DNA of 64,000 bases. Source: DATJKD01 sp963834855. Its GTDB lineage: Bacteria; Pseudomonadota; Gammaproteobacteria; Steroidobacterales; Steroidobacteraceae. The notes beneath the pieces were generated by a model that was not told the DNA's origin, searched no databases, and saw only the letters and a program-made list of their open reading frames with translations. The translations under genes were made by a program, and so were the position numbers. Positions 35,685 through 45,267 of this stretch are shown here, in pieces (positions within the stretch are counted from its first letter, which is position 1; every line of letters begins with the position of its first letter). The DNA is taken from the NCBI GenBank assembly GCA_963834855.1, contig CAWIDH010000007.1:40600-104599 (forward strand). Reading direction: 5' to 3'.

Positions 35685-38600
35685 TCTCGAGCTCGAAGCG
35701 GACCTTGCCGTCCTGTGCCGTCACCTTGTCGTTGCGGGTGAGGAACACGCGCTCCGCCTCGAGCTCGCCACTGGCGAGCAGCGCCGTCTGGATCGCCTCG
35801 CCGCGCGCCTGGCCGAGGCGTTCGAGCTCGAGCGGGTCGACCACGATCGCCGCGCGCGCCTGCTGATCGAGCGACTCGATCGCTGCCGACTGCGCGATTG
35901 CCTTCGCATCCGCGCGCGACGTGCCCTCCGGAGGCGGAGGCGGCTCGGGGACCTGCGGCGCGGCGCCGGTCAGTTTTTCGACCACCGCGGACAGCACGGC
36001 CTGCTGCTGCTTCGGCTCGAGGCTCGCGAGCGGCGGCGCGGCTTCGTCGTCGCCGCGGATGCGGAGCACCTCGCGCGAAGCCGAATCGACCTCGGCGGTC
36101 AATTCGCGCTCGAGCAGCGCCGGCCGGTCGAGCTCCTCGACGGCGCCGATCGGGATGTCGAGCTTGATCTCCTTCTTCTCCGCCAGGCCCTTCGCGAGCG
36201 CGGCCATCCGCTCGGCGACGGCAGGGTCGAGCGCGGCGTCCCCGGGAGCGAACTGCACGAACTGCGCTTCCTCCGCGCCCTTGAAGAGCGACCCCAGCAG
36301 TCGGAACGGGGCCGTGACGGCCTTGACCAGGATGTTCTTGATGATCTGCCAGACGATCGGGCCGATGCGGAACTTCGGGTCGTCGAGCGTGCCCTTGACC
36401 GGGACATCGAGGTCGATGGTGCCGTCGACGTCCTTGAGGAGCGAGGTCGCGAGCTTGATTGGCAGGGGCACGGCTTCCTTGCTTTCGGTGGCCTCGCCCC
36501 ATTCGAGCTGGTCGATGCGAATGTGGTGCTGGGCGTCGAGCTTGCGGTCCTCGATCTGGTACTTGAGGTCGGTCGTGAGCGAGCCCTTGGCGATGTTGTA
36601 GCCGGCGAACCGGCCGGAGTACGGGTTGAACACGGGCAGATGGATGTTCTCGAACTTGAGCCCGACATCCGTGTGGCGGTCGAAGGCGAAGATCTGCACG
36701 CTGCCCGCGATCGTCACCGGCGAGAATTCGCCCACGTCCCCCTTCAGGTCGACGGTCGCGGAGGAATTCGGATCCGTCGACAGGCCGGTGAACGACCCGT
36801 TCAGGTTCTTGATGTCGGCCGCGAAATTCGGCTGGATGAACTGGTCGGAGAAGTTCATCTGGCCAGCCTCGATGCGAACTTCGCGGATCCGGATCGGCCA
36901 GCCGGTCTCGACCAGTACCTCCCGCGGGGGCGGGGCGGGCTTCTCCTTCTCTGCCTCCTTGCGCGCGCGGCGCGACTTGCGGGTCTTTGGCGCGCTCTCT
37001 TCGGCGGCCTGTGCGGCCGCCTGCGCCTTGCGCTCGGCGAGCGCGGTCGCGGTGCCCTCAGGGTCGAACACGGCCGCGACGTTCAGCACCTGGTCCGGGC
37101 TGATGCTCACGCGGGCATACGGCTTGCGCAGCGTCGCGCGGTCGATGGACAGCGAGTCCGGAGCCATCGCGAACCGGACCTTGCGCAGGTCGAGGCGGTC
37201 GAAGTTGATGAAGTCCTCCTTGAGCGCGTCGTCGATCGAGCGGAAACCGCTGACGCGCACGTCGCCGGCGAATGCGAGCTCGGGCTTCTTGTCCGCCGGA
37301 GGCGAGATGGAGAACTTGCCTGCGGCCCCCGCCTTGCCGCGCCGGATGGTCATGTCCGTCGCCTGGCCGACGTACGGCTGGAACTTGCGCAGGTCCAGTT
37401 CGTCGAGCTCCACGTCGAGCTCGGCGGAGAAGGGCTCGGGTGTCAGCGTGCCCGAGGCCTTGATCGGCGTGCTGCCATCGAGTGATGCGCTCACGCTCAC
37501 CGGTACCGGTCGTGTCTGATCCAGGGTCAGGTTCTTCGAGCTTCGCCTGGACAGGCGCAAGCTCGAATTTCGTCGCCGGCGTGATCGAGCGGTCCTCGAG
37601 TTCGATACTCGCGCTCTCGAGTTCGATGGCGCCCAGTTTGACCGTCCAGTCGTTCTCCGCGGAGCTTGCCGCTTGCGGCGGCTTGGTGTCCGTGGCGGCT
37701 CGACGGGCGACCGGCGCTGCGCGTCCGGCTCCGCAGCTTCGTCGTCGCCGGCTGCATCCGTCGAATCCCGAAAACAAGCGCTCGAGGTTGATCGAGCCGT
37801 CTTTCTCCATCCAGACCTGGGCGGACAGGCCGGTCACGGCCACACGGCCGATGCCAACGGTATGGGCCGGGATGGCCACGGCCGTGTCCGAGATGACGAC
37901 CTTCGGTACCTTGATCCAATCCTCGTCGACGCCGCGCGCGCGCAGGGCGAGCCCGTCCAAGTCGATCGCGGGCAGCGTCAAGTCGAGCTCGGTGGTCGGG
38001 CCCAGCGCGAGCCGATACCGTCCGCCGAGGTCGATCGAGCCGCCGGTCAGGTTGTAGTTCAGCGCGTCACCGAGGAACTCACCGATCCCGACCGCGCGCA
38101 AGTCCGCAATCGTGAACTCGCCGTCCGAGGTGACGACGGGCGCCAGCGCGAAGCGGCCCTTCCAGTCGAATTGCTCGTCCGCCTGGCTGCGGGCGGTCAG
38201 GCGGAACTCGCCGCCCTCGGGTGTCGTCTTGAAATCCTGCAGGGCGAACGTCACAGGCGTGAACCGACGCTCGAACGGCCGGCGGCGCGCCCGGTCGAGA
38301 AAATCGACCACGCCGCGGTCGACGACGAGGTCCGCAATCCAGACCGTGGGCGGTTCATCCTCTTCTTCTTCTTCGACCGGCGGGGCTCTGGGCGCCAGGT
38401 CGGCGAAGTTCATCGAGCCGTCCGGGCGTACCAGGGCGCGGACGTACGGCGACTCCACGTCGACCTCGCGGAAATAGAACGCGCGCTTCCAGAGCGAGGA
38501 CAGCGTCGAAGTCGACGAAGAGCCGCTTGAAGGCGAGCATCCGTTCGCCGTCCGCGTCCGGGAACACGGCGTCGCGCACCTCGAGCTGCAGCTTGAAGGG

Positions 38601-38777
38601 GTGGATGCGGATCTCGCCGAGCGTGAGCTCGCGGCCGTACTGCTCGCGCACGTACTCGATCGCCTTGCCGCGCACGATCCTCGGCGCTACCTTGAATCCG
38701 AGCAAGGCGTATAGACCGATGAGCGCCGCGACGATCGCCGCGCCGATCACCAGCTTCGATTTCAGGAGTGCGCCCAT
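35677..38777 (-). CDS. DUF748 (AsmA-like) large envelope protein, frameshifted
   Basis: About 1,030 residues in three pieces. The N-terminal membrane anchor (residues ~6-30, KLVIGAAIVAALIGLYALLG) is followed by AIEYVREQYGRELTLGEIRI, a typical DUF748 opening. A frameshift near 38500 leads to FYFREVDVESPYVRAL and a beta-rich repeat region; another near 37530 leads to NLTLDQTRPVPVSVSASLDG. The C-terminus (KVTAQDGKVRFELEIK) ends at 35677, with the DUF748 core DGTIDLDVPVKGTLDDPKF near 36400. The charged linker EEEEEDEPPTVW is normal. AsmA-like proteins act in lipid transfer to the outer membrane. Shifts may be errors. Confidence 0.85.
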
Positions 38778-38821
38778 GCTGCGGGTCCCGACCTCTTCCA
38801 CTGAGGTATCGCGGAGTGCGA

Positions 38822-38958
38822 ACGGCGCGCGGCCGAGATGCGCCGCGCGCCGTCGCTCTCGAACGAGAGCTTAGCGCTCCTCGGCCGGTCAGCGATACTC
38901 GCGTCCGGCGACGGCCGCCCTGGAGATCGGCGCTCCTCCGGAGGGGCCCCATAGCGCC
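38822..38958. repeat. cluster of three hairpins between the oxidase and DUF748 genes
   Basis: Three consecutive perfect inverted repeats lie here: a 12-base stem ACGGCGCGCGGC / GCCGCGCGCCGT at 38822-38853, a 7-base stem GCTCTCG-AA-CGAGAGC at 38855-38870, and GGCGCT...AGCGCC at 38929-38958 enclosing CCTCCGGAGG. It is the 3' end region of the oxidase gene and the leader of the DUF748 gene on the minus strand, so termination or attenuation is plausible. No T run follows. Confidence 0.5.
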
Positions 38959-38999
38959 CGATGGACCAGGCGACTGGCTCCTTCTAAATGGCCAGGATG

Positions 39000-40439
39000 C
39001 TATCCCTGATCCGGCAGCACCTTGCCGGGATTCATGATGCCTCGCGGATCGATCGCCTGTTTCAGCGCGTGCATCAGCTCGAGGTCGACACGGCTCTTGT
39101 AGCGCGCGAGCTCCCGGCGCTTGAGCTGGCCGATGCCGTGTTCGGCGCTGATGCTGCCCCGGAACTCGTGCACCTGTGCATACACCGCATTCGCGATGGC
39201 ATCTGAACACGACAGGAAGGCGGCGGCGTCGCCGCCCGCCGGTGCCGTTACGTTGAAGTGCAGGTTGCCGTCGCCGACGTGGCCGTAGACCAGCATGCGA
39301 CCGTCCGGGACGATGGCGAGCACCGCGGCCGTCGCGCGCACGACGAACTCGGGCAGCTGTGCGACCGGCACCGAGACGTCGTGCTTGATGCTGGCGCCTT
39401 CGCGACGTTGCGCCTCCGGAACGGACTCGCGCATTCGCCACATGGCGTCGCGCTGCGCGCCGGACTCGGCGATCACAGCGTCGCGCACGCGTCCGTCGTC
39501 CATCGACGCGGCCAGCGTCTCCTCGAGAATCGTGCGCAGTCCAGGGTCGTCGCGTGCCGAGGCAATCTCGCACAGTACGTACCAGTCGTGCGGGCGATCG
39601 AGCGGGTCGCGCACGCCGGAGACATGCCGCACGACGAGTTCGATGCCGAAGCGCGGCAGCAGCTCGAAGCTCGTCACCTCGTCACCGGTCGCTGCGCGCA
39701 AACGGCCGAGGAGCTCGACCGCCGCCACGACGTCCGCAACCGCGACGAAGGCGGTGACAACGGTCCTCGGTGGCGGAAACAGCTTGAGACTCGCCGCGGT
39801 GATCACGCCGAGCGTGCCCTCGGCGCCGAGGAACAGGTGACGCAGGTCGTAGCCCGTGTTGTCCTTGCGCAGGCTCTTGAGCCCGTCGAGCACGCGGCCG
39901 TCCGGCAGCACGACCTCGAGCCCCAGTACGAGCTCGCGCGCGACCCCGTAGCGCAGCGCAGCGAGACCGCCCGCGTTCGTGGAGAGATTCCCGCCGACCT
40001 GGCAGCTCCCTTCGGAGCCGAGCGCGAGCGGGAAGTAGCGACCCGCCTGCTCAGCCGCGCGCTGGACGTCGGCGAGCACGCAGCCGGCCTCGGCGGTGAT
40101 GGAGAAATTGGCCGCATCGACCTCGCGCACGCGGTTCATGCGCCGCATCGCGAGCACGATCTGGCGTCCGCTTGCATCGGGTGTTGCCCCGCCGCAGTAG
40201 CCGGTGTTGCCGCCGTGCGGGACGACGCCGATGCCGGCCTCGTTGCAGATCGAGAGAACGGTTGCAACCTCGGCCGTCGATCGCGGCAGGGCCACGAGCC
40301 GGGTTGAACCGCGAAAGAGGCCGCGAAAGTCGACCAGGTACGGCGCAACGTCGTCCGCGGCCGAAAGGCAAGCATCGGCGCCAAGTGCTGCGCGAATGCG
40401 GCCGATCGCGGCGTCGAGTGTTCGGGCGGGTTCGCTCAC
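39000..40439 (-). CDS. FAD-linked oxidase of the GlcD/D-2-hydroxyglutarate dehydrogenase type
   Basis: A 479-residue flavoprotein. The FAD PCMH domain has VVPHGGNTGYCGGATPDAS (~72-90) and ALGSEGSCQVGGNLSTNAGG (~145-165). The C-terminal cap has RRMRESVPEAQRREGASIKH and the metal/substrate motif YGHVGDGNLHFNVTAP and SAEHGIGQLKR. These are typical of D-2-hydroxyacid dehydrogenases (glycolate, lactate, hydroxyglutarate). Its substrate cannot be told apart here. It lies downstream of cfa in the same direction with 58 bases between. Confidence 0.88.
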   Translation of the reverse strand: MSEPARTLDAAIGRIRAALGADACLSAADDVAPYLVDFRGLFRGSTRLVALPRSTAEVATVLSICNEAGIGVVPHGGNTGYCGGATPDASGRQIVLAMRRMNRVREVDAANFSITAEAGCVLADVQRAAEQAGRYFPLALGSEGSCQVGGNLSTNAGGLAALRYGVARELVLGLEVVLPDGRVLDGLKSLRKDNTGYDLRHLFLGAEGTLGVITAASLKLFPPPRTVVTAFVAVADVVAAVELLGRLRAATGDEVTSFELLPRFGIELVVRHVSGVRDPLDRPHDWYVLCEIASARDDPGLRTILEETLAASMDDGRVRDAVIAESGAQRDAMWRMRESVPEAQRREGASIKHDVSVPVAQLPEFVVRATAAVLAIVPDGRMLVYGHVGDGNLHFNVTAPAGGDAAAFLSCSDAIANAVYAQVHEFRGSISAEHGIGQLKRRELARYKSRVDLELMHALKQAIDPRGIMNPGKVLPDQG

Positions 40440-40497
40440 GTCGCCTCGATCCGTCGCCCGCGCGCCGCCGGCGCGACGCAGCCTGGTCCGAACCGGG

Positions 40498-41766
40498 CTA
40501 TGCCGGCACCCGCAGGCGGCACTGCGGCTTGGTCAGCAACACCTGCAGGTCGCCCATCTGGCGCTCGCGGCAGCCGCCCTCGCAGTAGCTGAGATAGAAA
40601 TCCCACATGCGCACGAACGTGTCCGGGTAGCCGAGCCTGCGCACGTCCGGCAGCCGCGCGAAGAAATTCTCGCGCCAGGTGCGCAGCGTCGTCGCGTAGT
40701 GCGGCCCGATGTCCTCCATGTGGAAGATCTTCATGTCGCTGACCCGGCGTACCGAATCGGCGATCACCGAGACCGTCGGCAGGAAGCTGCCCGGGAAGAT
40801 GTACCGCTGGATGAAGTCGACGCCGCGCGCCGCCGACTCGTAGAGCTGGTCACGGATCGTGATCGCCTGCAGCAGCATGGCGCCGTTCGGCTTGAGCAGG
40901 CGCGAGCACTGCGCGACGTAGGCGTCGAGGTACTGGTGGCCGACTGCCTCGATCATCTCGACCGACACCATCTTGTCGAACTGGCCGCGCAGGTCGCGAT
41001 AGTCGTCCATCAGGAGCGTAATGCGGTCGGCGAGACCGGCGGCGCGGATCTTCTCCGCGGTCCAGTCATGCTGTTCGCGCGAGATCGTCGTCGTCGTGAC
41101 GCGGCAGCCATAATTCCGCGCCGCGTGCATTGCGAGTCCGCCCCAGCCGGTCCCGATCTCGACCAGGTGGTCGTCCGGCGAGAGGTTGAGCTTGCGGCAG
41201 ATGCGCTCGAACTTGGCGAGCTGTGCCTCATCGAGCGTCGAATCCGCGCGCTCGAAGATTCCGCAGGAATACGCCATGGTCTTTCCCAGGAAGAGCGCGA
41301 AGAGCTCGTTGCCCAGGTCGTAGTGAGCGGCGATGTTTCGCCGGCTGCCATCCGGGCTGTTGCGGTTGAGGATGTGCAGCAACCGGCGCAGAGGGGCGGT
41401 CGCTACGCCCGTGCCGCTGTCGAGCGCGTTCACCACATGCCGGTTGCGGATGAAGATCCGCACGAGCGAGGTCAGGTCGTCGCTCTTCCAGTAGCCGCGC
41501 ATGTAGGCTTCGCCGCCGCCGGTCGAGCCGCCGAACGCGACATCGGCGTACGTCTGCGGATTCAGCACCTCGATGGTGGCGTGCAGGTCGAAGTCGGCGC
41601 TGCGCTTGCCGAAACGCCGACGATCGGCGCCCTCGATGACGGTGATCTCGCCGAGCTCGAGGCCCGCCAGCTTATTCAGAAACAATCGGCGGCCGAGACG
41701 CTGCAGCCAGGAATCGGTGGTCGGACCGGTGCCGACGAACTCGGCAGGGACGATCGTGGGTTTCAT
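40498..41766 (-). CDS. cfa: cyclopropane-fatty-acyl-phospholipid synthase
   Basis: A 422-residue SAM-dependent CFA synthase. The SAM site is LVEIGTGWGGLAMHAARN (~205-222), with NIAAHYDLGNELFALFLGKT before it and RYIFPGSFLPTVSVI and YATTLRTWRENFFARLPDVR after. The C-terminus has YLSYCEGGCRERQMGDLQVL. It adds methylene to unsaturated phospholipid acyl chains in stress and stationary phase. The start at ATG 41766 begins the conserved N-terminus. No stress promoter could be assigned. Confidence 0.92.
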   Translation of the reverse strand: MKPTIVPAEFVGTGPTTDSWLQRLGRRLFLNKLAGLELGEITVIEGADRRRFGKRSADFDLHATIEVLNPQTYADVAFGGSTGGGEAYMRGYWKSDDLTSLVRIFIRNRHVVNALDSGTGVATAPLRRLLHILNRNSPDGSRRNIAAHYDLGNELFALFLGKTMAYSCGIFERADSTLDEAQLAKFERICRKLNLSPDDHLVEIGTGWGGLAMHAARNYGCRVTTTTISREQHDWTAEKIRAAGLADRITLLMDDYRDLRGQFDKMVSVEMIEAVGHQYLDAYVAQCSRLLKPNGAMLLQAITIRDQLYESAARGVDFIQRYIFPGSFLPTVSVIADSVRRVSDMKIFHMEDIGPHYATTLRTWRENFFARLPDVRRLGYPDTFVRMWDFYLSYCEGGCRERQMGDLQVLLTKPQCRLRVPA

Positions 41767-41892
41767 GGCGTGCTCCGGAGGATTGCCGGGAACTGTCCGG
41801 AAGTGACCGTCTGACAGGCTCGGATCTCGTCGGGCAGGTGTCAAGCCCCCCGCCGACCCGGTGTTTCGTGCCGACCTCGCGCGCCGACCGGC

Positions 41893-42777
41893 TCAGCCGG
41901 CCTGGGCGCGCAGCGCCGCGATCCGCTCCTCGAGCGGCGGGTGCGTCATGAACAGTCGCTTGAGCCCGCTGCCGATGCCACCCGAAATGCCGAACGCCGC
42001 CATCTTGTCCGGCAACGGGCCGGCGTGACGCTGCTGCAGCCGCTCGAGCGCACCGATCATGTGCTGCCGGCCGGCGAGCCGCGCGCCACCCGCGTCGGCA
42101 CGGAACTCGCGCTGGCGCGAGAACCACATGACGATGATCGTCGCGAACAGACCGAGCACGATCTCGGCCACGATGGTCGTGATCCAGAACGCCGGTCCAT
42201 GGCCTTCTTCCGTGCGGAACACCACCCGATCGACGGTGTGGCCGATGACTCGCGCCAGGAAGATGACGAAGGTGTTCACGACACCCTGGATCAGGGCGAG
42301 CGTAACCATGTCGCCGTTCGCGACGTGGCTCACCTCGTGGGCCAGCACCGCCTCGGCTTCCTCCTTCGACATGCTCTGCAGGAGTCCGGTGCTGACCGCG
42401 ACCAGCGCGGCGTCGCGGCGCGCGCCCGTGGCGAAGGCGTTCGGCTCCGGCGAATCGAACACGCCGACCTCGGGCATGCCGATGCCGGCCTGCTGGGCCT
42501 GGTTGCGGACCGTGTTCACGAGCCAGCTTTCGGCGGCATTCGCCGGCTGGGTGATGACGCGCACGCCCATCATCCGCTTGGCGGACCACTTCGAGATCGC
42601 GAGCGAGATGAACGACCCCCCGAATCCGAACACCGCGGCGAAGATCAGCAGCGACCCCAGGTTGAGCCCGGTGCCGGACTCGTCGAGGATGCTCTCGACG
42701 CCGAGCAGCCGCAGCACGATGCCGAGCAGCACGACGATGGCAAGGTTGGTGGCCAGGAAGAGCAGGATGCGCTTCAT
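41893..42777 (-). CDS. htpX: membrane zinc protease HtpX
   Basis: A 294-residue integral membrane M48 protease. Two N-terminal helices (residues ~4-22 and ~42-60), the zinc motif LAHEVSHVANGD (HEXXH at ~140), two further helices and the third ligand in SRQREFRADAGGARLAG. It removes damaged membrane proteins. The ATG at 42777 follows a GGAG motif in CTGGAGACC. The gene stands next to the REP-like element at 42853-42950. Confidence 0.93.
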   Translation of the reverse strand: MKRILLFLATNLAIVVLLGIVLRLLGVESILDESGTGLNLGSLLIFAAVFGFGGSFISLAISKWSAKRMMGVRVITQPANAAESWLVNTVRNQAQQAGIGMPEVGVFDSPEPNAFATGARRDAALVAVSTGLLQSMSKEEAEAVLAHEVSHVANGDMVTLALIQGVVNTFVIFLARVIGHTVDRVVFRTEEGHGPAFWITTIVAEIVLGLFATIIVMWFSRQREFRADAGGARLAGRQHMIGALERLQQRHAGPLPDKMAAFGISGGIGSGLKRLFMTHPPLEERIAALRAQAG

Positions 42778-42852
42778 TCAGGGGTCTCCAGTGGTGGGCA
42801 CGCCGTTCTCTTGGGGCGGTGGTGGACGTTTCAAGTGTGGCGGCGAAGGCTG

Positions 42853-42950
42853 GATCGGGAAGGTATGTTCCGGACCGTCGAAAACGGGGATGTTTTCGAC
42901 GGAGCCCCCAGGGACGGGTTTACGGCGTTCCGGAAAATACCTTCCCGATC
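42853..42950. repeat. 98-base REP-like nested inverted repeat
   Basis: An outer inverted repeat of 23 bases (42853-42875 against 42928-42950, 21 of 23 paired, GATCGGGAAGGTATxTTCCGGA) encloses a perfect inner stem (CCGTCGAAAAC at 42875-42885, GTTTTCGACGG at 42892-42902). Between inner stem and right arm is GGAGCCCCCAGGGACGGGTT and TACGGCG. I recall this core as common in intergenic repeats of gammaproteobacteria, often linked to RAYT-type transposases. No transposase is in the window. It lies between htpX and the hyperacidic protein gene. Confidence 0.7.
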
Positions 42951-42981
42951 AAGCCGTCGACCCACGGGACCTTCGACCGGA

Positions 42982-43320
42982 TCACTCCCGGTCGCGGTAT
43001 TCGTCATCCTCGTCGTCGTAGTCTTCGTCTTCGTCGTCGTCCCAGTCCTCGTCCTCGTCGTCTTCCCAGTCTTCGTCGTCGAGGTCCTCGTCGTCGCCTT
43101 CGTCGTCCTCATCCTCGTCGTCCGCCCAGCCTTCGGGTTCCGAGGACAGCTCGAGATCGAGCTCGTTCCAGGCGTCGAGGTCGAGCTCCTCGATCTCGCC
43201 ATTCAACCATTGCACGCGCACGAGGATATCGTCCGGGTCGACGCTCAATACCTTGAAGGTCTCCTCCCGCTCGAGATCCTCGTACCATTGCCCCGGCGTC
43301 GGGTCGAAATCGCGGCTCAC
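42982..43320 (-). CDS. hyperacidic DUF6763-like protein
   Basis: A 112-residue protein. The N-terminal 60 residues form a small domain (DFDPTPGQWYEDLEREETFK, IEELDLDAWNELDLELS) like DUF6763 proteins that I recall from gammaproteobacteria. The last ~50 residues are almost only Asp, Glu, Trp and Tyr with no hydrophobic core, coded by GAC/GAG repeats. Such tails are probably disordered and may act as a polyanion mimic or buffer. No function is known. Confidence 0.7.
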   Translation of the reverse strand: MSRDFDPTPGQWYEDLEREETFKVLSVDPDDILVRVQWLNGEIEELDLDAWNELDLELSSEPEGWADDEDEDDEGDDEDLDDEDWEDDEDEDWDDDEDEDYDDEDDEYRDRE

Positions 43321-43467
43321 GCGTGGTCCCTCAACAGAAGCCCGGGCACTGACGGCCGGTCACGATCAACTATACGTGCCGCTCCGGACGGCAGGCAACC
43401 CGCGGCCATGGTCGCGGGCCAGCTGTCTGTAGAATGACCGTGTCCCGCCACCCCGGACGTTCATACC

Positions 43468-45267
43468 GTGCACGCCTACCGCGCTCCGCTCCGCGACATC
43501 CGCTTCGTCGTGCACGAGGTGCTCGATTTCGAGGACCACTACCGGTCCTTCGGCCGGGACGACCTGAATCGCGACCTGCTCGAGGGCATCCTCGAAGAGG
43601 GGGCGCGGTTCGCCGAGGACATCCTGGCACCCACCAACCGGGTAGGCGACGAGCACGGGCTGGCCTTCGAGGCCGGGCGCGTGCGCACTCCGCCCGGGTT
43701 CAAGGACGCGTACGAGCGATATTGCCGCGACGGCTGGATCACGATGACCCAGGACCCGCGCTGGGGCGGGCAAGGACTCCCCGGCGGGTTCGCCCTCGGC
43801 TTCAGCGAGATGCTGATCTCGGGGAACATGGCCTGGAAGATGTATTCCGGCCTGACCGAGAGCGCGGCGCACACGATCGAGGCGCACGCGACCGAGGACC
43901 TCAAGGCGCGCTACCTGCCGAAGATGGTCGCCGGCGAATGGACGGGCACCATGTGCCTCACCGAGGCGCACTGCGGCACCGACCTGGGGCTCCTGCGCAC
44001 GCGGGCGGAGCCTCGCGGCGATGACAGCTACGCGATCAGCGGCACCAAGATCTTCATCAGCTGCGGCGAGCACGACATGTCGCGCAACATCGTGCACCTC
44101 GTGCTCGCCCGGCTCGCCGATGCACCCGCGGGCACGCGCGGCATCAGCCTGTTCCTGGTTCCGAAGCTCCTGCCTGACGCGGACGGCAACCCCGGCCGGG
44201 CGAACGGGGTCGCCTGCGGATCGATCGAGCACAAGATGGGGATCCATGCATCGCCGACCTGTGTCATGCATTTCAACGATGCCACCGGCTGGCTCGTGGG
44301 CAGGGAGAACGAAGGCCTCGCGTGCATGTTCACGATGATGAACCACGCGCGGCTAGGGGTCGGCCTGCAGGGGCAAGGCGTCTCGGAGCTCGCCTGGCAG
44401 GCGTCGGTAGCCTACGCGAGGGAACGCCTGCAGGGCCGGTCAATGAGCGGGCCGCGGACTTCCGGGACGGCGGCCGACCCGATCATCGTGCACCCGGACG
44501 TGCGGCGCATGCTGTTGACGCAAAAGGCCTTCGTGGAGGGCGGGCGCCTGCTTGCCTTCCTGACCGGCCGCGAGATGGACAGCGCGGAGTTGAACCCCGA
44601 TCCCGAGCTGCGCCGGCGGTCGAACGAGCTGATCGCCTTCCTGACGCCGATCGTCAAGGCCTTCCTGACCGATGTCGCGGTGGAGGTCGCGAGCCTCGCG
44701 GTGCAGATCCACGGCGGACACGGATTCATCCGCGAGACGGGCGTCGAGCAGCTGCTGCGCGATGCGCGGATCACGCCGATCTACGAAGGCACGAACGGTA
44801 TCCAGGCGCTCGATCTGCTCGGACGCAAGGTGTTCGGCACCGGTGGCCGAAGCCAGCAGGCGATGGCCGCGCGCATCCGCGAATCGATCGGCCGGTTCGG
44901 TGCGCTACCCGGGCTCGCGGGTTTCGCGGCGGACCTCGGGCGCAGGGTCGACCGCTGGGACGAGCTGACCGTAGCGCTCAACGAGGCTGCGACCCGCGAT
45001 GCGGACGAAATCGGCGCGGCCGCGGTCGACTACCTGCAGTTCTCGGGCTATCTCTGCCTGGGCTGGTGCTGGCTCGTGGCGGCGGGTGTGGCGGCGCGGC
45101 GCATCCCGGAGGCAGGCGCAGATGCGGACTTCTACCGCGCGAAGCTCGTCGCGGCGCGACACTATTTCGAGCGCCTCCTGCCACGCGCCGACGCGCACGA
45201 AGCCGCGGCGCGGGCCGGCGCCGCGGGCCTGATGGCGCTGCCCGCGGAGCACTTCGCCTTCGCATGA
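43468..45267 (+). CDS. acyl-CoA dehydrogenase with extended C-terminus (DmdC-like)
   Basis: A 599-residue ACAD. The core has GTMCLTEAHCGTDLGLLRTR (~160-180), KIFISCGEHDM, and the catalytic Glu in RITPIYEGTNGIQALDLL. An N-terminal ~45 residues (YRAPLRDIRFVVHEVL) and a C-terminal extension of about 120 residues are typical of the long DmdC/FadE-like branch that acts on CoA esters such as methylthiopropionyl-CoA or long acyl-CoA. The GTG start at 43468 gives this full length. Its stop overlaps the proB ATG. Confidence 0.9.
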   Translation: MHAYRAPLRDIRFVVHEVLDFEDHYRSFGRDDLNRDLLEGILEEGARFAEDILAPTNRVGDEHGLAFEAGRVRTPPGFKDAYERYCRDGWITMTQDPRWGGQGLPGGFALGFSEMLISGNMAWKMYSGLTESAAHTIEAHATEDLKARYLPKMVAGEWTGTMCLTEAHCGTDLGLLRTRAEPRGDDSYAISGTKIFISCGEHDMSRNIVHLVLARLADAPAGTRGISLFLVPKLLPDADGNPGRANGVACGSIEHKMGIHASPTCVMHFNDATGWLVGRENEGLACMFTMMNHARLGVGLQGQGVSELAWQASVAYARERLQGRSMSGPRTSGTAADPIIVHPDVRRMLLTQKAFVEGGRLLAFLTGREMDSAELNPDPELRRRSNELIAFLTPIVKAFLTDVAVEVASLAVQIHGGHGFIRETGVEQLLRDARITPIYEGTNGIQALDLLGRKVFGTGGRSQQAMAARIRESIGRFGALPGLAGFAADLGRRVDRWDELTVALNEAATRDADEIGAAAVDYLQFSGYLCLGWCWLVAAGVAARRIPEAGADADFYRAKLVAARHYFERLLPRADAHEAAARAGAAGLMALPAEHFAFA

